A stretch of 21,753 bases of DNA from an uncultured Collinsella sp. GTDB taxonomy: Bacteria; Actinomycetota; Coriobacteriia; Coriobacteriales; Coriobacteriaceae. Both the position numbers and the translations under genes were made by a program. The stretch is from positions 1 to 21,753 of the forward strand of contig CABRID010000027.1 of NCBI GenBank assembly GCA_902470895.1. Reading direction: 5' to 3'. A model generated the notes under the pieces. That model had not been told where the DNA came from. It saw nothing but the letters and a program-made list of their open reading frames with translations, and searched no databases. Shown here piece after piece: positions 7,153-14,179 of the stretch (positions are counted from its first letter, which is position 1; each line of letters opens with the position of its first letter).

Positions 7153-8238
7153 ATGGGTCTGATTCAAAAGAAGGACGAGAAGGACGAGATCGACGGCATC
7201 CAGATCATCGAGCGCGGCGAAGGCCCCGACGGTGACGAGGACGAGAAGATCGATCTGGTCGCCGGTACGTCTGCCGAGCACATTGCTGCCGGTACGACGG
7301 CCGAGGAGGAGGATGCTCGCCTGGAGGCAAAGATCGCCGCGGACGCCGCCGACGAGAACCTCATGCCCGAGGAACAGGACGAGGACGACGACTCCGACGC
7401 GGACGACCATGCATCCAAGCACAAGAAGACGATGATTGCCGCCTTTGTGGTCGCTATCGTGATCGCTGCTGTGGTCGGCTTTTTTATCGGCAACGGTGGT
7501 TTTGGCGGCAAGGGTGTTGGCTCGGCGACCCTGACCGAGGACCAGCTCGATTCGACCGTGGCAAGCTATAGCTACAACGGCAAGAAGAGCGACATCACTG
7601 CGCGCGAGGCCATCGAGAGCCAGTACAGCCTCGATACCGTCAAGGATAGCGATGGCAACTACACCGCTCCTTCTGCCGACGTCATCCTGTCCTACGTGCG
7701 CAACAAGATCCTGCTGGACGCTGCCGAGGACGAGGGCATCACCGTCTCTTCTAAGGAAATGAAGAAGTACGCCGAGGATTCAATCGGCACCTCCGACTAC
7801 AAGACCATGGCCACGCAGTACGGCGTGTCCAAGGATCAGGCCAAGCAGATCGTCCGCCAGTCCGCGACGCTGCAGAAGCTCTACAAGAAGAAGGTCGGAG
7901 ACAGCTCCGCAAGCATGCCGACCGCCCCGACCGAGCCTGCTGACGGCAACGAGGAGACCGCGAGCAAGGACTACGCCGACTACATCACCAACCTTGCCGG
8001 CGACGAGTGGGATAGCTCAAAGGGCACTTGGAAGGATGCCGACAGCACCTATGCCAAGGCCTTTGCCGATGATGCCTTTACGACCGATAGCGCCACCTAT
8101 AAGCAGGCCATGACCGCCTATTACACTGCCTACCAGCAGTACTCCTCGCAGGCTTCGAGCGCCAGCTCCAAGTGGACCGAGTACGCCAACGGCCTCTACG
8201 CCAAGGCCAACATCAGCATCTACGGCCTGTTTGCGTAA
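7153..8238 (+). CDS. Membrane-anchored protein with SurA-N-like extracytoplasmic domain
   Basis: About 361 residues. Residues 1-90 are strongly acidic and disordered-looking. A membrane anchor follows at ~93-114 (TMIAAFVVAIVIAAVVGFFI), then a Gly-rich linker. The part outside the membrane has the helical pattern of SurA/trigger-factor-type chaperone N-domains (LSYVRNKILLDAAEDEGITV, SSKEMKKYAEDS, YGVSKDQAKQIVRQSATLQK). No prolyl-isomerase domain follows. A low-complexity Tyr/Ser/Ala-rich C-terminal region ends the protein. A role in folding exported proteins is an inference from the fold only. AAGGAG lies upstream of the ATG, and strong hairpins bound the gene on both sides. Confidence 0.75.
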   Translation: MGLIQKKDEKDEIDGIQIIERGEGPDGDEDEKIDLVAGTSAEHIAAGTTAEEEDARLEAKIAADAADENLMPEEQDEDDDSDADDHASKHKKTMIAAFVVAIVIAAVVGFFIGNGGFGGKGVGSATLTEDQLDSTVASYSYNGKKSDITAREAIESQYSLDTVKDSDGNYTAPSADVILSYVRNKILLDAAEDEGITVSSKEMKKYAEDSIGTSDYKTMATQYGVSKDQAKQIVRQSATLQKLYKKKVGDSSASMPTAPTEPADGNEETASKDYADYITNLAGDEWDSSKGTWKDADSTYAKAFADDAFTTDSATYKQAMTAYYTAYQQYSSQASSASSKWTEYANGLYAKANISIYGLFA

Positions 8239-8280
8239 GGTTTGCCTGCACTACTGCGCGCTAACCGATCTACCTGATTA

Positions 8281-8318
8281 AGCCCGCTAGAACGGACAAC
8301 GTTCTAGCGGGCTATTTG
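8281..8318. terminator. 14-bp hairpin between convergent genes
   Basis: AGCCCGCTAGAACG and CGTTCTAGCGGGCT make a perfect stem with a 5-base loop. It lies between converging genes and probably stops transcription from both sides, although the T-runs are poor on each strand. Confidence 0.75.
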
Positions 8319-8350
8319 CGTTGAGGGCGTGATTGGCGGCTTAATTATGG

Positions 8351-8590
8351 CTATTCACCCTTAAGCCCAAAGAGGCTATCGGCTTCATCGTCAGGTATAT
8401 ATTCCAGTACATCGCCCGGCTGGCAGTCGAGTGCTCGGCATATCGCGTCTAGAGTTGAAAAACGTACGGCAGATACCTTGCCCGTCTTGATGCGCGACAT
8501 ATTGACCTGAGAGATACCCACGCGTTCTGCAAGTTCTTTGGATGAGATCTTGCGTTCGGCCAGCATGCGGTCGAGCCGCAGAATAATCAT
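8351..8590 (-). CDS. Small Cro/CI-type HTH regulator
   Basis: About 79 residues, nearly all one XRE helix-turn-helix domain: LAERVGISQVNMSRIKTGKV is the recognition helix-turn-helix, and FSTLDAICRALDCQPGDVLEY is the typical end of the fold. It is of the short YozG type that often accompanies DUF2975 membrane proteins, as here, where it follows such a gene by nine bases. AGGGGGA precedes the ATG. It likely binds DNA near its own promoter. Its target and inducing signal are unknown. Confidence 0.9.
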   Translation of the reverse strand: MIILRLDRMLAERKISSKELAERVGISQVNMSRIKTGKVSAVRFSTLDAICRALDCQPGDVLEYIPDDEADSLFGLKGE

Positions 8591-8599
8591 GGATTCCCC

Positions 8600-9238
8600 C
8601 TAGAGCAACTCGTCATCTTGTTTTTGCAGGATACACCCGTACTGGAAGACGCTGGCAATCAGGCTAATAATCAGGCCTGTAAAGAGCATGGAGAGGTCGA
8701 GATGCTGGCCGCCAAGCGCATCCGTAAAGCTACCGCCAAATCCTGAGAGTATCAGCCCTGTGACTATGGCACCAAAAAGTTTCACGGCGGCGCCGCCGAT
8801 AAGGAACAAATGTCCTATTTGACGTAGTATGCGGATGCATTCGAGGTCAAAGGGCCTGCCCGCCTTTTCAATGGCGGAGAAAAACCTGTATGCGCTTAGC
8901 GCGATGGCAAGCGCGAGGCATGCCATCAGGCCGCTCCCTATGGCAGTATGACCGTCGTGCGCGACAAGCATAAGAGGGGTCTGTTCGTTGGCGCCGACGA
9001 GAGCGAGAAATGGCCCTTCGCCAGCCGTATGCTCTACGGATTGGAGACAGAACCCTTGGGAGAGGCTAGGCAATATGAATAGAAGTTCGATTGCAATGAC
9101 TGCGAGGAGTGCCAGAGCGAGCGCCACGATGGTGCAGATTGTGCCCCATTTGCAGTAGCGAGTGAGCTTCCTCAGTTTGGCTATTGCCTGTTCACGGTCG
9201 ATGGCTTCATTCGATTTGGATACGTTCCAGCGGATCAT
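8600..9238 (-). CDS. DUF2975-type four-helix membrane protein
   Basis: About 212 residues with four membrane segments: ~34-58 (CTIVALALALLAVIAIELLF), ~102-124 (GLMACLALAIALSAYRFF), ~140-165 (LFLIGGAAVKLFGAIVTGLI) and ~175-205 (LFTGLIISLIASVFQYGCIL). The layout, the FDLECIRILRQIGHL segment before the third helix and the linked small XRE gene match DUF2975 proteins. Their biochemical role is not established; the regulator/membrane-protein pairing suggests sensing or regulation. The start chosen has GGAGGAG just upstream. An earlier in-frame start at 9253 would place that ribosome site inside the coding region. Confidence 0.82.
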   Translation of the reverse strand: MIRWNVSKSNEAIDREQAIAKLRKLTRYCKWGTICTIVALALALLAVIAIELLFILPSLSQGFCLQSVEHTAGEGPFLALVGANEQTPLMLVAHDGHTAIGSGLMACLALAIALSAYRFFSAIEKAGRPFDLECIRILRQIGHLFLIGGAAVKLFGAIVTGLILSGFGGSFTDALGGQHLDLSMLFTGLIISLIASVFQYGCILQKQDDELL

Positions 9239-9272
9239 AGCTCCTCCAACCAATGTCTTGGATGATGCTTGT

Positions 9273-9301
9273 ATTGTATCAGAATTAACGATAAACGATA
9301 A
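9273..9301 (-). promoter_or_regulatory. Putative promoter of the DUF2975/XRE pair
   Basis: Read on the minus strand, TACAAT (9278-9273) is a good -10 box, with a weak TTATCG -35 candidate 17 bases upstream. The word TATCGTT occurs twice in tandem across the -35 area, a plausible site for the small regulator encoded in the same operon. Confidence 0.45.
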
Positions 9302-9488
9302 ATAATTACGGATATCGAGTAAGTAATGATTGCGAGACGATTGGCGAGAGCTATTAGCTCATTTTGGGTGCCGGAGTATGGCGCGCGGGGGATGGAGGTG
9401 ATTATCAAAACTATCCGTGATCGCGCAAGTACTTCATTGCGTCTCCCTAATTCATCTGGGAAAACGGCTGAAAACGATTGCAAGTGAC

Positions 9489-9518
9489 CGGTGAACGGTC
9501 GAAAACTACCGTTCACCG
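9489..9518. promoter_or_regulatory. 11-bp inverted repeat, likely operator
   Basis: CGGTGAACGGT and ACCGTTCACCG are exact complements separated by eight bases. Its left arm and spacer (GGTGAACGGTCGAAA, 9490-9504) recur with one mismatch at 9708-9722, so a factor may bind two sites about 218 bases apart. Confidence 0.5.
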
Positions 9519-9529
9519 ATAATCTCAAA

Positions 9530-9549
9530 ACTGGTTCTAACTGGTATTA
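9530..9549. repeat. Tandem CTGGT repeat
   Basis: CTGGTTCTAA is followed at once by CTGGTATTAA, eight of ten bases identical. The CTGGT word is also a half-site of the presumed GntR operator further right, so this may be an auxiliary binding site. Confidence 0.4.
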
Positions 9550-9662
9550 AGTCAAAAAGACCAATTCACATATCTTCACAATGACCTGCAATTTTTCTAC
9601 ACGCTATTTTTAGCCGCCCTGCGTTGTTTAGACACCGGGAAAGATCCGTTCTTTTGCCAAAG

Positions 9663-9686
9663 CGTTTCGAAACGGTTTCAAAACCG
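9663..9686. promoter_or_regulatory. Overlapping palindromes resembling a LacI/CcpA-family site
   Basis: CGTTTCGAAACG is a perfect 12-base palindrome. It overlaps GAAACGGTTTC, and then CGGTTTCAAAACCG, a second palindrome. Read on the minus strand, TGAAACCGTTTCGA differs from the cre pattern TGWAANCGNTNNCW at one fixed base. Carbon-source control of the PTS operon by a LacI/CcpA-type protein is an inference; no such gene is in the window. Confidence 0.45.
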
Positions 9687-9812
9687 CAGGTAGAAGTGTT
9701 AACGAGCGGTAAACGGTCGAAATATCACCGTGAGCGGTGCAAAAACGTTTTACTGTTTGAATCAGCGAAAGCGATCTCTTCTGGGGTGATATAGTGACAA
9801 CAACACGTCACG

Positions 9813-9841
9813 TGGTTACTACCAGTTTAGAAACCACTGGT
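9813..9841. promoter_or_regulatory. Presumed GntR operator in front of the PTS operon
   Basis: TGGTTACTACCAG (9813-9825) is identical to a 13-base element upstream of the AgaS gene. It is followed by another ACCACTGGT element, giving ACCAGT/ACTGGT as a further inverted pair. A weak -10 box TATAGT lies at 9790-9795, so binding here would block early transcription. DasR/NagR-type regulators use related TGGT...ACCA sites, and a member of that family is encoded nearby. Confidence 0.65.
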
Positions 9842-9941
9842 CTTCAAAGAACGCTTTCTAAGAAGCTTTAAGGGCGAGTGCCCGCTGGCTTCCGAAAATC
9901 ATCGGACTCAGATTGTACACACCTTCGGAAGGGAAATTTGA

Positions 9942-10385
9942 ATGGTTGGCTTTATTCTTACCGGTCATGGACAGTTCGCACCCGGCCTTGCAAGCGCTAT
10001 CGCTATGGTTGCCGGCGACCAGCCTGCTTTTACCGTCGTTCCTTTTGAGGGCGACCAGGCCGCATCCTACGGTGAGGATCTCCGCGCCGCTATTACCGCC
10101 ATGCGCGAGGAGTGCGATGGCGTGCTTGTCTTTACCGACCTGCTTGGCGGCACCCCGTTCAACCAGTCGATGATGATTGCCCAGGATGTCGACAACGTCG
10201 AGGTTCTGACTGGCACCAACCTTCCCATGGTTATTGAGCTTCTGTTCCTCCGCGGCAATGCCACGCTCGCCGAGCTTGGCGAGCAGGCCGTGACCGTTGG
10301 CCAGACGGGCATCACCGCCCAGACGGTCGCATCCGTTGCCGGCTCCGAGGAAGAGGATATCTTCGGCGACGAGGACGGCATCTAA
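9942..10385 (+). CDS. PTS mannose-family EIIA component
   Basis: About 147 residues. The EIIA-Man fold begins MVGFILTGHGQFAPGL, with the phosphorylated histidine at residue 9. The FTDLLGGTPFNQS segment (~65-77) and the TGTNLPMVIELL loop (~88-99) are typical. It accepts phosphate from HPr and passes it to EIIB in the cytosol. The AgaF-like sequence and the neighbouring amino-sugar genes suggest N-acetylgalactosamine or a related amino sugar. It is the first gene of a five-gene operon, and its stop overlaps the start of the next gene. The ATG follows AAGGG by nine bases. Confidence 0.93.
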   Translation: MVGFILTGHGQFAPGLASAIAMVAGDQPAFTVVPFEGDQAASYGEDLRAAITAMREECDGVLVFTDLLGGTPFNQSMMIAQDVDNVEVLTGTNLPMVIELLFLRGNATLAELGEQAVTVGQTGITAQTVASVAGSEEEDIFGDEDGI

Positions 10386-10666
10386 TGGCCGATTTCGGAG
10401 CCAACGTCCTGAGCTCCTCGGTCGCCCTTTTAGGCCTGCTTGTCATCATGGGCTTGATTTACACCATCTGGTCGCAAATCAACATGAAGAAGAAGCAGAA
10501 GTACTTCAAGGAGCTGCACACCGAGCTCAAGCCGGGTCAGGAGGTTCTTTTCGCCGGCGGTATCTACGGAACCGTCAAAGGCATCGAAGGCGAGAAGGTC
10601 CAGATCAAAGTCCGATCCGGAGCCGTCGTAGATGTTTCGCGTTACGCGATTCAGGAGATCAAGTAA
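10385..10666 (+). CDS. yajC: YajC-like protein within the PTS operon
   Basis: About 93 residues with one N-terminal membrane segment (~8-28, VLSSSVALLGLLVIMGLIYT) and the YajC cytoplasmic core (MKKKQKYFKELHTELKPGQE, then VLFAGGIYGTVKGIEGEKVQ). YajC normally joins the SecDF accessory complex. The start shares its first base with the EIIA stop codon (TAATG), so the two are translationally coupled. Streptococcal hyaluronan-type PTS operons also carry a yajC-like gene, which supports a dedicated role in assembling or stabilising the EIIC/EIID membrane complex. This is an inference. The gene is distinct from a housekeeping yajC, which would sit beside secD. Confidence 0.9.
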   Translation: MADFGANVLSSSVALLGLLVIMGLIYTIWSQINMKKKQKYFKELHTELKPGQEVLFAGGIYGTVKGIEGEKVQIKVRSGAVVDVSRYAIQEIK

Positions 10667-10702
10667 CTGTCGTCAGCAAATATCGAAAGGAAGCTGATCA
10701 AC

Positions 10703-11185
10703 ATGGCAGAACCCAACATTCTTCTTACCCGCATCGATAACCGACTGGTTCATGGTCAGGTTGCAACCCAGTGGAACTCCACCCTGGGCTCCAACCTCAT
10801 CCTCGTCGCCAACGACGACGTGGCGTCCAACACCATGCGCCAGAACCTCATGAAGATGGCCGCTCCCGCCGGCGTCGCTACGCGTTTCTTCTCCCTGCAG
10901 AAGACCATCGACGTCATTGGCAAGGCGAGCCCGCGCCAGAAGATCTTCATCGTGGCCGAAACACCGGAAGACGTGCTTACGCTCGTCAAGGGCGGTGTGC
11001 CTATAAAGAAGGTAAACATCGGCAACATGCACATGTCGGAAGGAAAGCGCCAAGTCGCCACCTCCGTCGCAGTTAACGACGAGGATGTCGCTGCGTTTAA
11101 AGAGCTGCAGGAATTGGGGGTGGAGTTGGAGATCAGGCGCGTTCCGAGCACGCCTGTTGAGGACACGAGCAAGCTCTTCTCGTAA
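10703..11185 (+). CDS. PTS mannose-family EIIB component
   Basis: About 160 residues. The signature LLTRIDNRLVHGQV places the phosphorylated histidine at residue 17. Other family segments are KTIDVIGKASPRQKIF, LVKGGVPIKKVNIGNMH and AAFKELQELGVELEIRRVP. EIIB takes phosphate from EIIA-His9 and transfers it to the sugar bound by EIIC/EIID. GAAAGGAAG lies upstream of the ATG. The AgaV/SorB subgroup is likely, given the gene context. A histidine-less relative lies at the right end of the window. Confidence 0.94.
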   Translation: MAEPNILLTRIDNRLVHGQVATQWNSTLGSNLILVANDDVASNTMRQNLMKMAAPAGVATRFFSLQKTIDVIGKASPRQKIFIVAETPEDVLTLVKGGVPIKKVNIGNMHMSEGKRQVATSVAVNDEDVAAFKELQELGVELEIRRVPSTPVEDTSKLFS

Positions 11186-11275
11186 TCCTCGTGATCCACG
11201 TTGTCAGGAGTGAAACCCTGACGTTCTGTACGTGATATCCAAAGTGCGTACATACATTTTGAAAGGAGGAGCAAG

Positions 11276-12076
11276 ATGGAATACTCGATCATCCAGATCG
11301 CTCTGGTCTTCGTTGTTACGTTCATCGCGGCAATCGACCAGTTTGACTTCCTCGAGTCTCTCTATCAGCCCATCGTCACCGGCGCCGTCATCGGTCTTAT
11401 CCTTGGCGACCTCAACACCGGTCTTCTCGTGGGTGGTACCTATCAGCTCATGACGATCGGCAACATGCCGATCGGAGGCGCTCAGCCGCCTAACGCCGTC
11501 ATCGGCGGCATCATGGCAGCCATTCTCGCTATCGCCACGGGCCTCGAGCCCAACGCGGCAGTCGGCCTCGCCATTCCGTTCGCTCTGCTTGGCCAGCTTG
11601 GCGTTACCCTGGTCTTCACGCTTATGTCCCCGCTTATGTCCACGGCCGATAACATGGCTCACAACGCGGACACCAAGGGCATCGAGCGCCTGAACTACTT
11701 CGCCATGGCTCTGCTCGGCCTGATCTTCGCTGTCGTCGTCACCCTGTTCTTCATCGCTGGCGCTACCATCGGTCAGACCATCGCTTCTGCCATCCCGACT
11801 TGGCTGCAGACCGGTCTGTCCGCTGCAGGCGGCATGATGCGCTTCGTCGGCTTCGCCGTCCTGCTCAAGGTTATGATGAACCGCGATATGTGGGGCTTCT
11901 TCCTCATGGGCTTCGGCCTCGCGCTCATCACCGTTGCCAACGATTCGCTGGCAACCCCTGCTCTGCTCATCCTCGCTCTCATCGGCTTCGGCATCGCTTT
12001 CTGGGACTTCCAGCAGCAGACCGAGCTGAAGGGTGCAGCTGTTTCTGACGGAGGTGACTTCGAAGATGGCATCTAA
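11276..12076 (+). CDS. PTS mannose-family EIIC component
   Basis: About 266 residues, very hydrophobic, the usual length for EIIC of this family. Typical stretches are AAIDQFDFLESLYQPIVTGA, GLILGDLNTGLLVGGTYQLM and IGNMPIGGAQPPNAVIGGIM, which form the sugar-translocation core. It works as an obligate pair with EIID in the membrane. AAAGGAGG precedes the ATG at good spacing. Its end overlaps the EIID start by 11 bases. The substrate is inferred from neighbours, not from EIIC itself. Confidence 0.94.
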   Translation: MEYSIIQIALVFVVTFIAAIDQFDFLESLYQPIVTGAVIGLILGDLNTGLLVGGTYQLMTIGNMPIGGAQPPNAVIGGIMAAILAIATGLEPNAAVGLAIPFALLGQLGVTLVFTLMSPLMSTADNMAHNADTKGIERLNYFAMALLGLIFAVVVTLFFIAGATIGQTIASAIPTWLQTGLSAAGGMMRFVGFAVLLKVMMNRDMWGFFLMGFGLALITVANDSLATPALLILALIGFGIAFWDFQQQTELKGAAVSDGGDFEDGI

Positions 12077-13148
12077 TGAGTATGTGATCCCGGAGCACTA
12101 CGAGGATCTCACTCCTGCTCCGCAGCTCGACCAGAAGACCCTCAACAAGATGGCTTGGCGCTCCTGCTTCCTGCAGGCATCGTTCAACTACGAGCGCATG
12201 CAGGCGGCTGGTTGGCTTTACTCCATCATCCCCGGTCTGGAGAAGATCCACACCAACAAGAACGACCTCGCGGCTTCCATGAGCCACAACCTGGAGTTCT
12301 TCAACACCCACCCGTTCCTCGTCACCTTTGTTATGGGCATCGTGCTTTCGCTCGAGCAGAACAAGGTTGACATCCCCACGATCCGCGCCGTCCGCGTCGC
12401 CGCAATGGGCCCGCTCGGTGGTATCGGTGACGCCCTGTTCTGGCTGACGCTCGTGCCTATCACGGCCGGCATCACCTCCAACATGGCCATCAACGGCAAC
12501 GCTGCTGCGCCGATCATCTTCCTGGTGATCTTCAACGCCGTCCAGTTCGCTCTGCGCTTCTGGCTCATGAACTGGTCCTACAAGCTTGGCACCAGCGCTA
12601 TTGACGCTCTGACCGCCAACATGCAGGCCTTCACGCGTGCCGCTTCCATCATGGGCGTCTTCGTCGTCGGTTGCCTGGTCGTCACCATGGGTGGCACCCA
12701 GATCAACCTCCAGATCCCCAACGGCACCACCCGTGGCCTCTCCGCTACTACCGTGATCGTCTCCGAGAAGGAGGCCGAGAACTTCACCGGTATGGAGGGC
12801 ATCGATACCGAGACCGCTGAGGCCGGTACCATCGCCATGACCGATAAGGACGGCAACGCCCTTACCGCTTCCGATGCCGACGGCAACGCTGTCGAGTGCG
12901 GCGTCACCGATCTGGGCAACGGCATGGAGTCCGTTACCTACGGCACCGTTACCGAGGATCCGGTCAACTTCTCTGTTGCCGACACCCTCAACACCATCGT
13001 CCCGAAGCTCGTCCCGCTTATGCTTACGCTGCTGCTTTACTACATGTTCGCTAAGCACAGCTGGACCCCGACCAAGGGCATTCTCCTGCTCTTCGTCCTT
13101 GGCATCCTGGGCGCTGGCCCGCTTGGTCTCTGGCCGAGCATCTGGTAA
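12066..13148 (+). CDS. PTS mannose-family EIID component with long inserted loop
   Basis: About 360 residues against roughly 265-310 in common members. The N-terminal half is typical EIID: WRSCFLQASFNYERMQAAGW (32-51), FFNTHPFLVTFVMGI (78-92), MGPLGGIGDALFWLTLVPI (114-132). Two membrane stretches near the C-terminus (~195-210 and ~308-330) are separated by about 80 extra, mostly hydrophilic and acidic residues (~222-302), including a small repeat DKDGNAL / DADGNAV. The insert lies in a non-membrane loop. Start choice: ATG 12066 follows GGAGGTGA at 11 bases; an earlier in-frame start at 12033 is inside EIIC. EIID completes the transporter. Confidence 0.93.
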   Translation: MASNEYVIPEHYEDLTPAPQLDQKTLNKMAWRSCFLQASFNYERMQAAGWLYSIIPGLEKIHTNKNDLAASMSHNLEFFNTHPFLVTFVMGIVLSLEQNKVDIPTIRAVRVAAMGPLGGIGDALFWLTLVPITAGITSNMAINGNAAAPIIFLVIFNAVQFALRFWLMNWSYKLGTSAIDALTANMQAFTRAASIMGVFVVGCLVVTMGGTQINLQIPNGTTRGLSATTVIVSEKEAENFTGMEGIDTETAEAGTIAMTDKDGNALTASDADGNAVECGVTDLGNGMESVTYGTVTEDPVNFSVADTLNTIVPKLVPLMLTLLLYYMFAKHSWTPTKGILLLFVLGILGAGPLGLWPSIW

Positions 13149-13161
13149 GGCTCTAGCTTGA

Positions 13162-13190
13162 GGGGTGTGTCCCTACGCGGCTCACACCCC
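13162..13190 (+). terminator. Hairpin just after the EIID gene
   Basis: GGGGTGTG and CACACCCC form an 8-bp stem with a 13-base loop. No T-run follows, so it is more likely an RNA-stabilising or pausing hairpin ahead of the strong terminator some 25 bases further on. Confidence 0.4.
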
Positions 13191-13214
13191 GACCCCTTAA
13201 GCCATGTGTATGTT

Positions 13215-13254
13215 AAAAGCCGCGCGCTCGAAAGAGCGCGCGGCTTTTGTTTTC
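13215..13254 (+). terminator. Strong terminator of the PTS operon
   Basis: A 15-bp perfect stem (AAAAGCCGCGCGCTC and complement) with a GAAA tetraloop is followed by T-rich sequence. It separates the PTS operon from the regulator gene. Confidence 0.92.
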
Positions 13255-13333
13255 TTGATGATTCGGGTGTGGCAGACAGATAGTGCTAAACACCCTAGGT
13301 AGTTAGCCGAATTCGAGCAAAAGGGAGGATAGG

Positions 13334-14065
13334 ATGGCGATCGGAGCGCGTAAGCAACCGCTGTACGATCAGCTGGTCGATATTCTGACCGAAAAGATCG
13401 ACCATGAATATCGCGCCGGTGACATGATTCCTTCCGAGCGCGAACTTTCGGAGCGCTATGGTCTCTCGCGCACTACGGTACGCCTGGCTCTGCAGGAACT
13501 AGAGCGTTTAGGACTGGTGGTTCGGCAGCACGGTCGCGGTACCTTTGTGACCGACCGTTCGGCAAAGGCAACCAATCTTATGCAGTCCTACAGCTTTACC
13601 GAGCAGATGCGCGCGATGGGTCGCGACCCCGAGACCACGATTCTCGAGTTTTGCGAGATGGAGGCCGATAAAAATCTGGCCGAGCATATGGGATTGCGTA
13701 TAGGTGATCGCATTTTTAAGCTTAAGCGCCTTCGTTCTGCCGACAACATGCCCATGATGGTCGAACGCAGCTATCTACCAGTTCGTCAATTTCTGTCCCT
13801 AAAGCGACCGCTGCTGGAGCGTAAGCCGCTTTACGATGTGATTGAGCAAGACTTTCAGCAAAAGATACGCGTGGCCGAAGAGGAGTTCTATGCGAGCATA
13901 GCCCGTCCCACCGACGCTCACCTTTTGGGAATTGTCGAGGGCTCGCCTGTGCTCGATTTGGTCAGGACTACGTATAACGAGTCAAACGAGGTTGTGGAGT
14001 ACACACTCTCGGTTGCTCGTGCCGATCAGTTTAAATACAAGGTTTACCACCAGCGTAGCGACTAG
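13334..14065 (+). CDS. GntR/HutC-family amino-sugar regulator (NagR/DasR-like)
   Basis: About 243 residues. The N-terminal winged helix is clear: QPLYDQLVDILTEKI, GDMIPSERELSERYGLSRTT, VRLALQELERLGLVVRQHGR and GTFVTD, residues ~8-75. Residues ~90-240 form a UTRA effector domain (FTEQMRAMGRDPETTILEF, RLRSADNMPMMVERSYLP, ending SVARADQFKYKVYHQRSD), which in this family binds phosphorylated sugars such as GlcNAc-6-P or GalN-6-P. The predicted role is repression of the PTS and catabolic genes until amino-sugar phosphate appears. The shared TGGTTACTACCAG motif supports this. GGGAGG precedes the ATG. Confidence 0.92.
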   Translation: MAIGARKQPLYDQLVDILTEKIDHEYRAGDMIPSERELSERYGLSRTTVRLALQELERLGLVVRQHGRGTFVTDRSAKATNLMQSYSFTEQMRAMGRDPETTILEFCEMEADKNLAEHMGLRIGDRIFKLKRLRSADNMPMMVERSYLPVRQFLSLKRPLLERKPLYDVIEQDFQQKIRVAEEEFYASIARPTDAHLLGIVEGSPVLDLVRTTYNESNEVVEYTLSVARADQFKYKVYHQRSD

Positions 14066-14105
14066 TGTTCGCATCGTTTCCATATGATGATTTTTTGCAT
14101 TTAAC

Positions 14106-14140
14106 TGGTTACTACCAGATAACCAACCGAAGTGTATAAT
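14106..14140 (+). promoter_or_regulatory. Promoter and GntR operator of the AgaS gene
   Basis: TGGTTACTACCAG (14106-14118) matches the PTS-operon element exactly. The -10 box TATAAT follows at 14135-14140, so the operator covers the -35 area and a bound regulator would exclude RNA polymerase. GGTTA and TAACC also flank the core as an outer inverted repeat. Confidence 0.75.
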
Positions 14141-14179
14141 TGCACGTCAGAGGATTACTTCTAGAGAGAGGTATTAGAA

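Larger units (their letters stand above)
9239..9941. promoter_or_regulatory. Regulatory region between the DUF2975 pair and the PTS operon
   Basis: About 700 bases without a credible gene, AT-richer than its neighbours. The left part holds the promoter of the minus-strand pair. The remainder carries an 11-bp inverted repeat (9489-9518), a tandem CTGGT repeat (9530-9549), overlapping palindromes resembling LacI/CcpA sites (9663-9686), a second copy of the GGTNAACGGTCGAAA word (9708-9722) and the presumed GntR operator (9813-9841). A minus-strand frame at 9235-9528 lacks a ribosome site and family similarity. Confidence 0.7.

Noticed and set aside
9235..9528. Minus-strand frame of 97 residues in the regulatory region
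   Set aside because: It has no ribosome site and no recognisable domain, and it overlaps operator-like repeats and the promoter of the DUF2975 pair.
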